NCBI RefSeq assembly: GCF_002878395.1 | Contig: NC_061115.1 | Location: 56,711,204 to 56,775,203 of the forward strand | DNA length: 64,000 nt | From: Capsicum annuum | Lineage: Eukaryota > Streptophyta > Magnoliopsida > Solanales > Solanaceae | Direction of reading: 5' to 3' | Part shown: positions 12,647-24,779 of the stretch, one piece after another | Numbering within the stretch: position 1 is the first letter of the stretch | How the letters are laid out: each line of letters opens with the position of its first letter | The notes under the pieces: generated by a model | Told to the model about the DNA's origin: nothing | The model's input: the letters and a program-made list of their open reading frames with translations, nothing else | Database searches by the model: none | Position numbers and translations under genes: made by a program

Positions 12647-15530
12647 TGTCATAACCCAAAAACAAGGTCATGATGACACTTGTCGTGGCGTACCTTGACA
12701 AGTAAGTCTATCACCCAAACTGATACAAAAAGAAAAAAAATAAAAATTTCCAAGGTAAGGAGCATAGAACGAAGCTGAACCATACAAGTAATTATAACAA
12801 TACAGAAAGAGCATATCCAAACCATCATACCTAAAGCCTGGTGTCAATAGTGTAAGAAGTACTAATATAACACGAGTCTAAAAGAGAATACATAATGTAA
12901 CTCAAATTACGAAAACCCTATCTCTGAAATACAATAAAGACATGGTCTAATAGAGAAAAGATATTAGGACCCATTTGAATGCCTGAAAGTCACCCACTGC
13001 CTTGAAAACTCTAATAATTGCCTGAGTCAAGTAGCGTGAGGCGTACCTAAACCTGGATCTACACCAGAAGGGTGAATTAGGAATGAGTACAGTCCTCTTG
13101 TACTCAGTAGGTATCATAAGCCGACCAAGCAAAGTAGAAAATAAAGCATATAAAATACACACTAAGGGCAAGTCACCTGCAATCAAAAAATACCTCATAA
13201 CAGTAACCCACACACTTGTACTAACAAATCTATAATATCTACATATAATAAAACAACACACCAGATAGGGATACAAATATACATAATATCACATATAAGT
13301 AGAACAAAAGAAGAACATGTATAATCAATATCATCAAGTACAAAAGAAGAAAGATAGAATAATTAGACATTTACAAGTCAAGAATATTGTACAAATAGAT
13401 AGTTAACAAGTCAATGTGGCAATACAAGCACAACGTAAACAAAATAAAGTAAGTGTAATGTATATGATGATGATGATGGAAGAGGTCATCGAACAACCTC
13501 TGGGATCAACACACAATCCTAGATACACCTACAGAGGCAAGCCTTCCAATACAGAACCCATGGGGGGTTCGTCAATCCGTATACAATCCACATATCTTGG
13601 ATCTCCTTTTTGGAACATCTCTCGAAAAGGATTTTATAAGGTATTATAATATATCCTCCCTGACACATCCCTCGAGAAGGGTTTTTAAAAGATGCTTCCA
13701 GTATTACTCAGGTGTTGCCACGGTGGTACCAATGTTTTATGAATGAGCATAATATGAGGATGTAATGCTCACAAACAATCACAATGAGTATTTACACAAC
13801 CAACCACATGATATATTTTCACAACAACTACAATGATACATTTTCATAACCACGTGAGCCAATATCCACTCTATATATTTTTTTCATCCAGAAATTTTAA
13901 CATGTCTCATATGTCAGTAAAGTATGAATATAATCAAAATACACCAATTTTACCACATTAAGCCTATCAATATCATATGTATTCAAGGCTATCAAATCAT
14001 ATAGGACCCTACACTATCACACATATCACATAATATCTCAATTCCGACAATTACATCACATATAGGCCCCCAAACAAGCACAACACATAGATAGATATTT
14101 TTTCATGATTAGTTCCTATCCTTAATATGCATTTTGTATCATCATTTACTACCCAGCCAGTCTGAAAAACTAAAGTCATAACCTACCTCGAATGTCAAAA
14201 TTGGTCTGCTACACTTTGAACCCACGACTTTACTTTCCACAAATGATCTTGAACTTCACTAAAATCATCAACTTTTGAATCTATGCATCTAAATAAAATC
14301 AGTGACACCCATATTGACTACGTTAGGTTAGGGGTCAAAACGGACTCCTGAAATGGGTTTTCAAAAAAGAATGGCAAAATCATAACTTTACTTCAAAAAT
14401 GTGTTTCCTATATTTTTAAGAGCCTACAACTGAAAATCAAATTGAGTAAAAAATAAGTTTTAAATTGAAGAAAAAATATTTTAAAGCTTTACCAGATAAA
14501 ATCTTTGAAATTCGAGTTAAAATCAAGAATCAAAGTTATTTTGAAGGTTAAATTTATGAAAAACTAGTAATTACAATATTAAAATATTATTCTAGTAAAA
14601 AAGAGTTAGAGTTTAAAACCAAGCCCTAAGATTTTGGGGGATTTGAAAAATTAATCATGAAACTACTAAGAAAAGAGTGAATTCTTACCTTAAATCCGTA
14701 AGAGAATCAAGAAATAAACGTTAATCTAACTTTCCAAGACAAGCTTCACTTTTAAGCTCCCACAATATTTTAGAGTTTTACTCTCAAGAGAAAAGGTGAA
14801 AGAATGGATAAAATGGGTCAAAGGATAATAAAACTGCTTTATATTATAGCTAAATCTGCGTTTTTCTAAGTCCAAAAAGACATCGACGGGGTGCTCGAGA
14901 TTTTTTCGGAGTCTGATATATGCAAATGAACTATGCAACCACACTAAATTCAATGTTACGAATGCATTGGTAAAGTCAGATTTTTGAATAAAATATCATT
15001 TTCACAGAGTTTACCCCCAAAATCTGAAATCATAATTTTTCAAATCAAGGGTCGTAATGAGATTTAAGAGCCATAAAATCTCACCAAATATATTACCACC
15101 CTAAAATAAACATTTTAAAGATGTTGTTGCGGTTGGATTTTTCATCCAAGGTCGTTTCAACCAAATATGGGTCCCACACCTATATGTCTAATTTTTTAAC
15201 TTTTTGATCAATAGGTCGAAATAAGCACGAGTGCACTAGGACCCGAACCAAAGGTATACCCAACCTAAAATTATATTTTAAAGTTGTTGGTGTAGCCCAT
15301 TCAGCCATCCATCACATGTATTAAAAGATATTTACATAAGTCCAAAATAAGGCTCTCGAAGCCATCAAAAATCACAATATCACATAAATGGTATCAAAAT
15401 GCATCGAGAATTATGTCAATCACCCCCACACTTCAGAAATACCATAATGCAACTACGGGGAGGATTAAAATAGTCAAATCAGACAAACTCACAAATTTCA
15501 CATATTTCATTAAAAAAACAGGTCGTTACA
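12647..15530 (-). repeat. 5' LTR of the chromovirus (right LTR)
   Basis: It starts TGTCATAACCC on the plus strand and ends GGTCGTTACA. It is the mate of 5282-8201. Transcription would start within it and run leftwards. Numerous CpG-type transitions and small indels separate the two LTRs. Confidence 0.92.
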
Positions 15531-15535
15531 TAGGG
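15531..15535. other. Target-site duplication, right side of the chromovirus
   Basis: TAGGG, against GAGGG at 5277-5281. Confidence 0.6.
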
Positions 15536-16495
15536 GTGCCACATAACCTCTTCTACATTATTCTATAGTAAAATAGAGTAAGAAATGCCCAAAAAAATAT
15601 AAATATGAATGATGATAAAAGGAAGGCGCCAACATTAAATAAAAAATTCCTAAGGACTTACTTCACATCAAACTAAGGGGTCATTTGATGTAAGGTATTA
15701 AAACAAATAGTCTCGGGATAAAAAAAAATAGACTAGAGATAAAAAAAATTTATGTCTTGTTTGGTTGCTAAGTTTAGGATAACTTATTTTGGAATTAACA
15801 AATAATATTGAGATAAGTATCCCATCCTTTTGGTGGTATAATAATTCCAGAATAATTTATCTTGGAATAAAGCCATAAAATAACAAAATTACCCTCCAAA
15901 TTCTATGATTATCACTTTTCACATATATAAGGTGAAAGGTATTTTTGTAAACAAACAATATATTCTTACAAAGAATGCAGGGCTATTTTTAGTACCACAA
16001 ACCAAACAACCACTAAAAAATAATACCAGAGTAACTAATCCCAAGACAACTAACTCCAACATAACTAATCCCAACATAACTAATCCCGACATAACTTGTC
16101 TTCAAACCAAATGTCCCCTTAAAGAAATGACAAACTTATCATTCTAAACCTTAAAAAGAAAGTGCAAAAGTTATAAACCTAAAAAGAAATGTACATAATG
16201 ATATATAACAAAAAGATTTTATAAATAAATTGCTTTAGTATATATATTACTGCTAACAAAAAAATATAATAAAAATTACAAATAACACAAAAATTAAAGA
16301 GAGAATTCTTTCTTCCTATTGATTAAAATAAATTAAACCAAAGAAAATGTCAAATATGAAAATAATATGGCTTTAGGTATATCATAAGCTTATGTACGAA
16401 ACTAAGAGCTCTTCATCATGCGAAAAATGGTTCTAACTCTAACAACTTTCAAACTTCAACTACTGCAAATATGAAAATACAACATTAAAAAAGAA
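15536..16495. repeat. AT-rich dispersed repeat R, copy 2 (no gene)
   Basis: It begins ggtgccacataacctc, continuing copy material left of 5281. Bases 15556-15675 and 16120-16150 match 4031-4190 in repeat copy 1. The match is interrupted only by the MITE at 15676-16119. No coding sequence is visible. Confidence 0.55.
15676..16119. mobile_element. 444-bp MITE with AGGGGNCATTTG terminal inverted repeats, TA target duplication
   Basis: The left end is AGGGGTCATTTGATG; the reverse complement of the right end is AGGGGACATTTGGTTTG. TA flanks both sides (15674-15675 and 16120-16121). The matching empty site lies at 4156-4170 (caaac-ta-aaggaat), where the same flanks are joined with a single TA. Near the right end a 14-15 bp phrase (ctaatcccaacataa) is repeated about three times. 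It has no coding capacity. The TA duplication fits a Tc1/mariner-like (Stowaway) mobiliser, though the terminal bases differ from classical Stowaway. Confidence 0.85.
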
Positions 16496-16540
16496 CTAGT
16501 GACTATGTCCGCGCTTCGCATGATCACAGTTTTTTTTTTA
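16496..16540 (-). mobile_element. Possible Helitron 3' terminus
   Basis: On the minus strand the sequence reads a short GC-rich hairpin (atgcgaagcgcggac), then about ten bases, then CACTAG followed by T. Helitrons end in a hairpin close to CTRR and insert before T. The element body would extend to the right of 16540. I could not find its 5' TC end. Confidence 0.4.
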
Positions 16541-16767
16541 TTTATTTATTTGAATTTATTACCATCTAATATGATATGAAAGAAAATATCACTATTGACC
16601 ATGAACATAAATATATACCATTTTTAAAATATTGATTAAAGTTTATAACATTTTATAGGTACTTTTGAAAAACTGTAATAATCGATAACTAAAAAAAACA
16701 TTTCATTATGATCATGTTATTTTTGAAATACTTCAAATTATACTTAATTTAGTGTAGAACTACATAA

Positions 16768-16824
<57 letters not shown>

Positions 16825-16847
16825 CTATATATATGTGTGTGTGTGTA
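16768..16847. repeat. Compound (CT)n-(TA)n-(TG)n microsatellite
   Basis: About 22 bases of CT, then TA, then a short interruption and GT repeats. Confidence 0.95.
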
Positions 16848-16853
16848 TTTTTT

Positions 16854-17000
16854 TAGTCATAGTCACAGGTTTTCCTGTTTTGAAAAATAAATGCATTTAA
16901 ATTACATTAATGTAACTATATATTATTTTAATAGTCATAGTCATAAGTTTTCCTGTTTTGAAAAATAAATGCATTTTAATTACATTAATCAAACTATATA
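16854..17000. repeat. Two-copy tandem duplication, period 78 bp
   Basis: Both copies start tagtcatagtca and share ttttcctgttttgaaaaa and atgcattt. Copy 1 starts at 16854 and copy 2 at 16932. They lie directly right of the microsatellite. Confidence 0.9.
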
Positions 17001-17101
17001 GTAACAATTTAATAATAATGACAATAATATATTTTCAGCATATATCAAAATTTTGTTACTTAAGAAGTTGTAGAAGGCAAAAAGATGTTACTTAGTGGAG
17101 G

Positions 17102-17112
17102 AAAATCTTGGT
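17102..17112. other. Target-site duplication, left side of LINE-1
   Basis: AAAATCTTGGT, repeated exactly at 24153-24163 after the A-rich tail. Confidence 0.85.
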
Positions 17113-17345
17113 ATGTTTTACCTTCATACTAATTACTTATTCCCAAGTTAGAGAAGGTTGAGGTCACTAGAGAGAGATGCTCTCCGTACTATCTACTTTC
17201 TAAAAACCCCATCATGTCAATGAACAATCTTTCCAACATTTCATAGCCAAAATTAACACCACTTTAACCATCCGATTCCAATCCACAACTAGTACCAACT
17301 TTTAAATCAAAGTTACTTGCTTCAGAACTTATATAGGACCTACCA

Positions 17346-19830
17346 ATGGAAGACTGTGTTGACATTACTGATAGCTATTGTCCCGAGGTCTCCATTAATG
17401 AAGGAGTTAAAGAGTTATCTAATGAGTTAAAAATTATCAAGCTCTCCAAAGAAGATGTTGTTAGACTTTGTTCTCCTTGAAAACATTTGTTAATTATCAA
17501 ATTATTGGGTACAAAGGCTAGTCATCAATAGCTCCATGAAAAGTTGGTGTCCTTATGTCCTTATGGAAGGTTTCAGAAGTTTTTTCCCTAATCGACCTTG
17601 GATTGGGATTCTACATTGCTAAATTTACTCAACCAAATAGTGTTTCTCAAGTACTTCAAAATCTCCCTTGGTTTATTAATGGATGTTACCTATCAATCAA
17701 GAATTGGGAGCCCAATTTTGTGCCATAGAATGAACGAGTTACTTACTCAGTTGTTTGGGTACGTCTCCCCCACTTACCAACAGAATTTTATGATGTCATT
17801 CTCTTAAAAAATATTGGTAATGCAATTGAAAAGTTATTGAAAGTAGATGCTAGTACCAATTCAACTCTATGTAATCGATATGCTCATTTTTATGTACAAA
17901 TTACAATGGATGAACCATTCCTTAGTACCATCCAAATTGGTGATCACACACAAAAAATTTTATACAAGGGAGATGTGTATTTGTGTACAAGATATAGTCG
18001 TTTTGGTCATGTAAACAAGAATTGTTCGTACAAACAGCATACTCCTAAAATATAGTCACAAAATTCAAATCTCTATGGTGATTCGAGTGCTCCTCCTCCA
18101 CCTCAACAGAAATGATATACTATCAAGTTTCCACCTCAAAGGAAAAATAATAAATTGGGGAAAAATAATCCACCTCCACCTTCTTCCTCTGATGCGTCCC
18201 CACCCAAGATAAATAAATACCCTACAAAGGGTGTTAAGAAAAATTGTCACAATGGTTCAGCAACAACCCCCATTTTGGATCAGCACAAGAAGGATGCATC
18301 TCATGAAAAAGTGTTAAGGTACATTCTTAGTTCGATTTAGTAATGGGTACGCATCCAACCCCTTTTAATTTTTTTGTAAAGTCTACTATTGGTACTGCAT
18401 AAGTTGCTACCAATTATAGAGGTTCTAGTTCGTATAATTCAAAGATGGATAAAAAGGGAAGAAATCGACCATCCAATGGGGGGAACTCCTCCATGCTTCA
18501 CCCTAATAAATTTAATATTTGTAATGAAGAAACTTTAATTTCTCATTCTACTATTTTGAAAGTGAAATTCTGCAATAAGATAGGCCCTTCTGAGGAAAAA
18601 TAGGGGGGAAATTCAGACCTCTTTATAAAAAAATAAAGTTACTTGTGGACTTTTCCTGCAAACTCATTTTCCTCCTACTGACAATTCTATCATTACTGAC
18701 TCTTCTAATTATGTGGAACTTTTTTTGAAAAACCCTTTTAATCAATTCTTCCCACTCTAGGGCTCGGCTGTCCTCCACTTCACTTTCTCTTCCACAAAAT
18801 AATGACAAAACAATCCATCTGACAGAACACTTGTCATCCGTTGATGACATTCATGCTATGAAAAATCCCATATCAAATCCTTTACATAATTCCTCTAAAA
18901 TTCCAATAAATTATAATGATTATACTTTCACTGCAACACCTCTTGCATTAAATTCTAAACCAACTCTAACAGTTCACTGCTCTTTCCCTCCTAAGATAAA
19001 TAAGTAAAATGGACAAAGTTCTCCTCTCACTACACCAAATGGTCAGACTGTTTCCTCTAACTCATCCATTTAGTCATACACCAGTGAATCCGCCTCCTTA
19101 AATTCTTCTACGAGCAGCTCACTATCCATTAGTATAGGCCACTCAACTCGTGCATCCCCTTCATCAGCCATTAACTTGGATCAAAAGAACAATCCAAGTA
19201 CATGCAACTCTCTTCTCGATGGATATCAATAGAGTGGAGACTTTTGTTGTTATCCAAAACCAAAACATCTTAGCCAAACTAATTTCGAAAGGTATAAAAA
19301 AATGATCGAGTACTTTGTGAATCAAATGTGTCTTTCCAAATGTTATGGGCCCATTAGTGTAGTCCATGGATCCACAGTTCATCCATACTTTGCAATCTTT
19401 GTGGAACCTTCAACATTTATTGAATAAAATTCCCCAACATAAATGAAATTGCTCTACACTGTTGTTCACACCTTAGGAGATAATTAATGTAAATCCACTT
19501 TTCTTTCCATATAATTTGATTCCTTTCCAGCGCGGTTAGTTTGTAAATCTCCACACGCCAGTACCTTCAGGACTAGGAGAACTAGGGGTCATGTCGGAGA
19601 GGACGAATTCCTTCACAAAAATCTCAAGCTTCAAAAATGCTCCAATCATGATCTATCTCAAAGATGAGGATAAGAAATATATCTATCTTTGTATGGTATC
19701 ACTCCTAAAGAGCTCCTTCGACCTGAGGCCTGCCATAAATAGTGCCTTGGCTAAATTTGTGGTTATGATAACCCTAATACTTTGGTGTAGTCAATTTCTT
19801 TCTGATGATAGTTTGAAACCTTCTCTTAAC
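17346..19830 (+). pseudogene. LINE-1 ORF1 (DUF4283 domain, zinc knuckle, Ser/Pro-rich tail)
   Basis: The likely start is ATG at 17346 (MEDCVDITDSY). Reading across frames, 17480-17800 gives FPLIDLGLGFYIAKFTQP, LPWFINGCYLSIKNWEPNF and VWVRLPHLPTEFYD. This is the DUF4283 pattern of plant LINE ORF1 proteins (RNA-binding, particle formation). A knuckle follows at about 17985-18030: CTRYSRFGHVNKNC, in which the second Cys of CX2CX4HX4C is Tyr. After 18055 (stop TAG) a Pro/Ser/Asn-rich linker continues with further stops to just before ORF2. It needs at least three frames. Confidence 0.85.
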
Positions 19831-19842
19831 TTTTTCTCTCCA

Positions 19843-20560
19843 ATGAATCAAGCTACATATTTTATTGGTTGGAACACTCGAGGAGTAAATAATGAAAATT
19901 TTAGGAGAAATTTTTGAGATCTTCTCAACTCTCACAACCCATGTTTTGTAGCGTTGTTGGAAACTAAGCTTTGTGGTCACTTAGGGCTCATGCATGAGTT
20001 TGGTTTTGATCATTATTGGGAAATTCCCACTATGGATCGGGTGGTATAGTCCTGCTTTGTCATACTAACTTTGTCAATGTTACTCAAAAATGCCAAACCT
20101 CCTAGGAACACCATGCTATGATTAAGGTTAGTCCCTATAATCTTTCTTGGCATTTTTCTACTATTTATCCTGGCACTAATTATAATACTTGTAGAATTCT
20201 TTGGCAGAATCTTATAAGTTATTCTCACTCAATTACTGGCCCATGGTTGGTGGCCGAAGATTTTAATGAAATCCTATCCCAAAATGATAAATGTGGGGGG
20301 GAGTCTATTAATACTTCTAGAAGTTCTGATTTTTAGGACTGTATCAACTCATGTCATCTTATGGATCTAGGTTATACAGGTAGTAAATATACGTAGTCAA
20401 ACCATAGGAAAAATCTTAATATTGTTATCTTAAAAAGACTTGATAGGGTTTTTGTCACCAATGACTGGGTGGAAAATTGGCCTAATGCTAATATTACTCA
20501 TCTGTCGAAAACCCACTCGACCATAACCCTCTTCTTATTTCCCTTACTAATAGATATCCG
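19843..20560 (+). pseudogene. LINE-1 ORF2, AP endonuclease domain
   Basis: ORF2 probably starts at ATG 19843 (MNQATYFIGWNTRGVNN), giving the WNxRG motif of plant LINE endonucleases. It is followed by FVALLETKL (about 19950). Later come WLVAEDFNEILSQ (usually GDFNE, Gly to Glu), DLGYTGSKYT and LKRLDRVFV. The final SDHxP motif is lost by a one-base deletion (cactcgaccataaccctc, near 20515). The domain nicks target DNA. This copy has a stop at 19916. Confidence 0.88.
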
Positions 20561-22440
20561 ACAATGGTAGAAAACCTTTTAGGTTGGAAAAGTATTACAT
20601 GGATCACTTGGAGTTTATTACTATTATTAGTCAAAGTTGGGATACAAACGATCTACCTCATGTTATTCCTGCCTTTTGGGAAACACTTTTACATTGGAGC
20701 AACCATGTTATCGGGAGTATTTTTGGAACCAAGAATCGTATCATTTCCCGTCTCGCAGGGATTCAAAATTCCTCTAAATATGCTTCTAGTGTTTTCCTTC
20801 AAAATCTAGAATGTAGCTTAAAACGGATTTTAACGATATCCTTAATAAGGAAGAAGACTATTAAAAATGCGCTCCTATATTAACTGGCTGAGTAAAGGGG
20901 ATGCTAACACCAAATATTTCCACCTTTCTATCCTTAATAGGCGTCGTACAAATAAGATTTCCTACTTTAAGGGCTTCAATGATAATTGGATTTAGATCCC
21001 AACAAGCTCTCAAACCATGTTTTTACCTATTTTTCTAACTATTTTACTACTAATCATACTTCTTCCGATTAGTCTCTCTTAAGAAAATCTCATACTAGAT
21101 TTTATAATTTTGACCTCTCAGATTTGGACAATCCTCTTTAGGATATGGAAATAACTCAGGCTTTGTTTTCTTTCAAGGCCTTTAAATCCCCAGACTAGAT
21201 GGGCTTTACCCTCACTTTTTCCAGTCTCAATGGGGTATTATTGGACCTTCAGTTAAAAACCTGTGCCATATGATTTTCACTACTCAGACTCTCTCCAATT
21301 ATATGAATGACACCCTCATGTGCCTCATTCCCAAATTCTCTAATGCAAATCATTTAAAAACTTTCGACCCATTAGTCATTGTAACACAACTTACAAAATT
21401 ATTACAAAAATTACTTCCAATCATATTAAACCACATGTAGGTAACCTCATTATTCCTTATCAATCCAGTTCCTTAAAAGGATGTCGTGCCTGTGATAACG
21501 TTATCCTAGTCCAGGAACTTATTACCCATATTACGAGGTCAAAAAATAAGGCTGTTAGTTTTATCCTCAAACTAGATTTGGAAAAATCCTTCGACCTTCT
21601 AGAATGGTGTATTGTCTATTGTAACCTTCTTTTCTTTAAGTTCCCACCTAAAATTACTTCTCTCATTATGACGTGTATCTCCACTAATAACATAGTCATC
21701 CTTACTAACAGTACCTAAACTAACTATTTCTCTCCTTCTCGAGGTATTCGACAAGGTAACCCTATGTCCCCCTACATTTTTATTCTTTGTATGGACCTCC
21801 TTTCTAATTATATTACTCATCAAGTAGATACCCTTCGCTGGACCCAGTTACCCTTAGTAGAAATGGCCCTCCTTTTCGCACCTATTTTTGGTTGATGATT
21901 TAACTCTTACTTCTAATTCTAACACTACCTATATCCATAATATTCATGACTGTATGAATCGTTTTAGCATTCTTTCGGGCCAAGGGATTAATGCAGCAAA
22001 ATCTAAGACTATCTTCTCTCCTTCATGCCCACAAAATGTTCAGGTATTAATAAAATATCTCTTTGATATTTCCCCATCAAACAACTTTGGTAAATATTTA
22101 GGTTTTCCCATTTTAAGTCGTAAACCTAAGTGTGTAGATTTTCAGTTCCTTATTGATAATATGCGTAGGAAGCTTGCTTCTTGGAAATCAAAATTCCTTT
22201 CTCTAGCTAGTCGACTTGTCTTGATCAGGTCTACTCTAGATGCAATTCCAGCCTATACATGACAATATTTTCATCTTCCTAAGAAAACCTGTAATACCGT
22301 TGATAAGATTCGGAGAGATTTCCTTTGGGGTTCAAGTGATTAAAGGCATAAAATCCATTATATAAGATGGTATAAGGTTACTTCACCAAAAAAATATGGA
22401 GGTTTGGGTCTTCATAAGGATGATATTAAAAATCCAACTC
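20561..22440 (+). pseudogene. LINE-1 ORF2, reverse transcriptase domain
   Basis: In order: INWLSKGDANTKYFH (about 20875), FKSPD..GFTLTF (21180), LDLEKSFDLLEW (21570), SPSRGIRQGNPMSPYIFILCMDLL (21735), and VDDLTLTSNSN (21888) where the catalytic FADD is VDD with the Ala lost. The segments GQGINAAKSKT and FGKYLGFPILSRKP follow (21985-22120). The domain would synthesise cDNA by target-primed reverse transcription. It is broken in several frames. Confidence 0.9.
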
Positions 22441-22493
22441 TTATAATGATCCTGGCCTAGAGACTATTCACTAACTCCACTTCTCTTTGAGAT

Positions 22494-22615
22494 AAAACTC
22501 TTCTTCATAAATATATCATATTAGTAGCCGACCCACTAGCTCCGTTATTGGGTGAAAACTCTTCTCCATAAATATATCATATTAGTAGCCAACCCACTAG
22601 CTCCGTTATTGGGTG
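22494..22615 (+). repeat. 61-bp tandem duplication inside LINE-1 ORF2
   Basis: Two adjacent copies start aaaactcttctt/cc and end tccgttattgggtg; they differ at only a few bases. Copy 1 is 22494-22554 and copy 2 is 22555-22615. The unit encodes part of the RT thumb to zf-RVT linker. Confidence 0.93.
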
Positions 22616-23390
22616 AAACGTTCTCTTGGGGGGGTCTCTTTGTAATCAAGCTACGACCTGGTCCCCAACTTTGGGCAACTCTATTAACCTTTGGACGCAT
22701 TATTGGGTTCCCAATCTTTCTATCCTCAGGCATATTATCCATGGTCCTTTAGCTCACAATAAAGCAGACCTACCTATCTAGGATATCTGGAAAGGCCATT
22801 AGTGGGATTGAGGTAGGTTATCTTTTTAAATCCCCTAATCTTCACTGAAAAAGCCAATTGTATCCAACCAAAATCCTCTCTTGGCCTCTGGGACAAACCT
22901 TACTGGGCGTAGACCTCCAATGGCATTTTCTCTTCAAAATCCATTTATGAATCTTTTGATCGATCTTTACCTAATAACTATGCCCTTACTTGGATTTGGA
23001 ATCTAAATACCTTGGCAAAAATCTAGCATTTTTTGTGGCTTTATTTGCATGGAAGGCTCTCTACGACTACTTATCTTTATTATATTGGAATTTCTCCTCA
23101 TCCTAATTGTCCGATATACCATTTAGAACCTAAAACACCTGTGCATATCTTTACCCGATGTTATGTGGGTCAAAAATTCTGGTTAGATATAGGCTTAAAC
23201 ATCTCCCACATTGATACCACAAATCATCATTGGCTAAATTCTTTAAAATCTCAATACCCTCCTTTCAGGGATATGTCACTAGACTGGATGACTTTTTTTC
23301 CTTTCGCTATTTTGAATATTTGGCTTAAACAAAACAATAATGTTTTTCAAAGAAAAAACCAATTTTCCTGATTTTGCTTCGGTTCGGACT
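22616..23390 (+). pseudogene. LINE-1 ORF2, linker and zf-RVT zinc-binding domain
   Basis: The frame 23033-23371 gives FLWLYLHGRLSTTTYLYYIGI, PNCPIYHLEPKTPVHIFTRC and FWLDIGLNI. This is the Cys/His pattern (CPxC...EtxxHxFxxC) of the zf-RVT domain, with one Cys replaced by Tyr. It links RT to RNase H in plant LINEs. Confidence 0.85.
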
Positions 23391-24150
23391 AAAACTCTTG
23401 AATATATAAATTATGTTCTTTCCCCTAGTAACAAAAATGGTTCTATTCCTATTAAGGTTAGATGGTTCCCTACTCCCGAAGGAATTTACAAATTAAACAT
23501 AGATGGGTCTTTTCCAAAAGCTAATGCTCGATGAGGAATAGAAGGGGTTATCCGTAATTACTTAGGAGCTTGGATTTTTGGCTATTGTGCTACTGGAAAA
23601 ATACACTGCCACACTATGGTATAAATTAAAGCTCTTAAACATGGTCTTAAGCTTGCTATCACTACAACTTAACTCTTCTTGTCATTGAGACTGACTCAGT
23701 AGAAGTTATTCAACTCATACAATATCCTACCTTGTTGTTTATTGATATTCTTACTCAATGTAGGTCAATTTTGAAGAACATATGGAATCCAGTGGTGTAA
23801 CATAACTTTCAGGAGGCAAACAAGGTAGCCGATAGTTTGTCAAGACTAGGTTCTATCCTAACCCAGCCAGGAACCATCATCTCGTTCCAGTCTCCTCCTT
23901 TTGTTGTTGTCGTACATCTTCTCAATGATACTAATGGTGATTTTTGTAATCGAATAGTGTCCTGGTCAATGTATAATAACCTACTATGTCTCGAAAATCA
24001 GTCCATCTCATCCAATGTAAATAGTAATGCTAAGCCTACTACTGCTAATGCTTTTGTTTGTAATTCAGCTACTCTAAGGGCCTCTACCAAGAGTGCCCCT
24101 TGCTTTGTAATGCTGATTAATCTATATAATATATCCATCTTTACCAAAAA
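23391..24150 (+). pseudogene. LINE-1 ORF2, RNase H domain and 3' UTR
   Basis: RVRWFPTPEGIYKLNIDGSFPKA (23450-23525) is the start of the plant LINE RNase H, with the catalytic Asp in NIDGS. Then come EGVIRNYLGAWIFGY, IETDSVEVIQLI (23690, second Asp) and NFQEANKVADSLSRLG (23805-23850, C-terminal Asp motif). Two in-frame stops break it. The 3' UTR runs to the A tail at 24146-24156. The RNase H is thought to be acquired from a plant Archaeal-type RNase H. Confidence 0.88.
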
Positions 24151-24152
24151 AA

Positions 24153-24163
24153 AAAATCTTGGT
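24153..24163. other. Target-site duplication, right side of LINE-1
   Basis: AAAATCTTGGT after the A tail; matches 17102-17112. Confidence 0.85.
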
Positions 24164-24600
24164 CGACCTGTTGTCAACTTAGGACTTTTTAATACAAAAC
24201 AATTACAATTTTTCTAATAATGTATTTTGAATATTTTTAGCATAAGTAGAACAAAATAATGGGGAAAATATTTTTTAAGAAAATAAACCATAAAAATATT
24301 CATTCACCAAACGCGAAAAGAGATCGAAAAAAGTAACAGTAATTTGGTATAAAAATAACTATTATTAGAAATAACAAATCTCTCATTAATATGTTTAACC
24401 CTTGTCAAATACTAGTGGTATAAATTAAAATTCTTTCACCATTTTGAAATCCTACATTTTTTTATTCAATGAATTTATATTAAATTATAAAAGAAAAAGG
24501 GTTAAAATATCAAATTATATGTTTAGAAGAAATGATTACCTATATTTAATTTCATCAAATATATGATCCAAATATCAAAGAAATCATTTCAAGCTATTTT
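24164..24600. other. AT-rich spacer without recognisable feature
   Basis: Between LINE-1 and the 3' end of LINE-2. I see no gene, terminal repeat or tandem array. Confidence 0.6.
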
Positions 24601-24779
24601 TAGTGGAAAAGATGTGCATTTACTAAGAAGTTAAAACAAGGTTCGTTAGCCTAATCTGGCTTAATTACAAAACGGATGGGACATCCCTGCGATAACAAGT
24701 TCCTACATTATCCACTCAAACATCGTGGGCTACAAAGGGTGGGGGAATTTAAATATATACAATTTGCATATTGGTCCTG

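Larger units (their letters stand above)
5282..15530 (-). mobile_element. Ty3 chromovirus (Tekay/Del-like) retrotransposon, degenerate
   Basis: This 10.2-kb element has two LTRs of about 2.9 kb (5282-8201 and 12647-15530). On the minus strand they run TGTAACGACC to GTGACA/ATGACA. A tRNA-Met-type primer site follows the right LTR, and a purine tract precedes the left LTR. Between them, on the minus strand, come gag, zinc knuckle, protease, RT, RNase H, integrase and a chromodomain-like tail, the order expected for Ty3 chromoviruses. Every domain carries stops or frameshifts and the LTRs have diverged by many substitutions and indels, so it is an old, dead copy. Confidence 0.92.
17113..24152 (+). 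mobile_element. LINE-1 copy: near full-length plant non-LTR retrotransposon (L1-like with RNase H)
   Basis: The element is about 7.0 kb: 5' region, ORF1 (DUF4283 plus zinc knuckle), ORF2 with AP endonuclease, RT, zf-RVT and RNase H, then a short 3' UTR ending ttacc-(A)n. It is bounded by an exact 11-bp duplication (AAAATCTTGGT). Both ORFs have many stops and frameshifts. The domain content is that of the plant L1 lineage that acquired a second RNase H. It is the only large element of the window on the plus strand. Confidence 0.92.
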
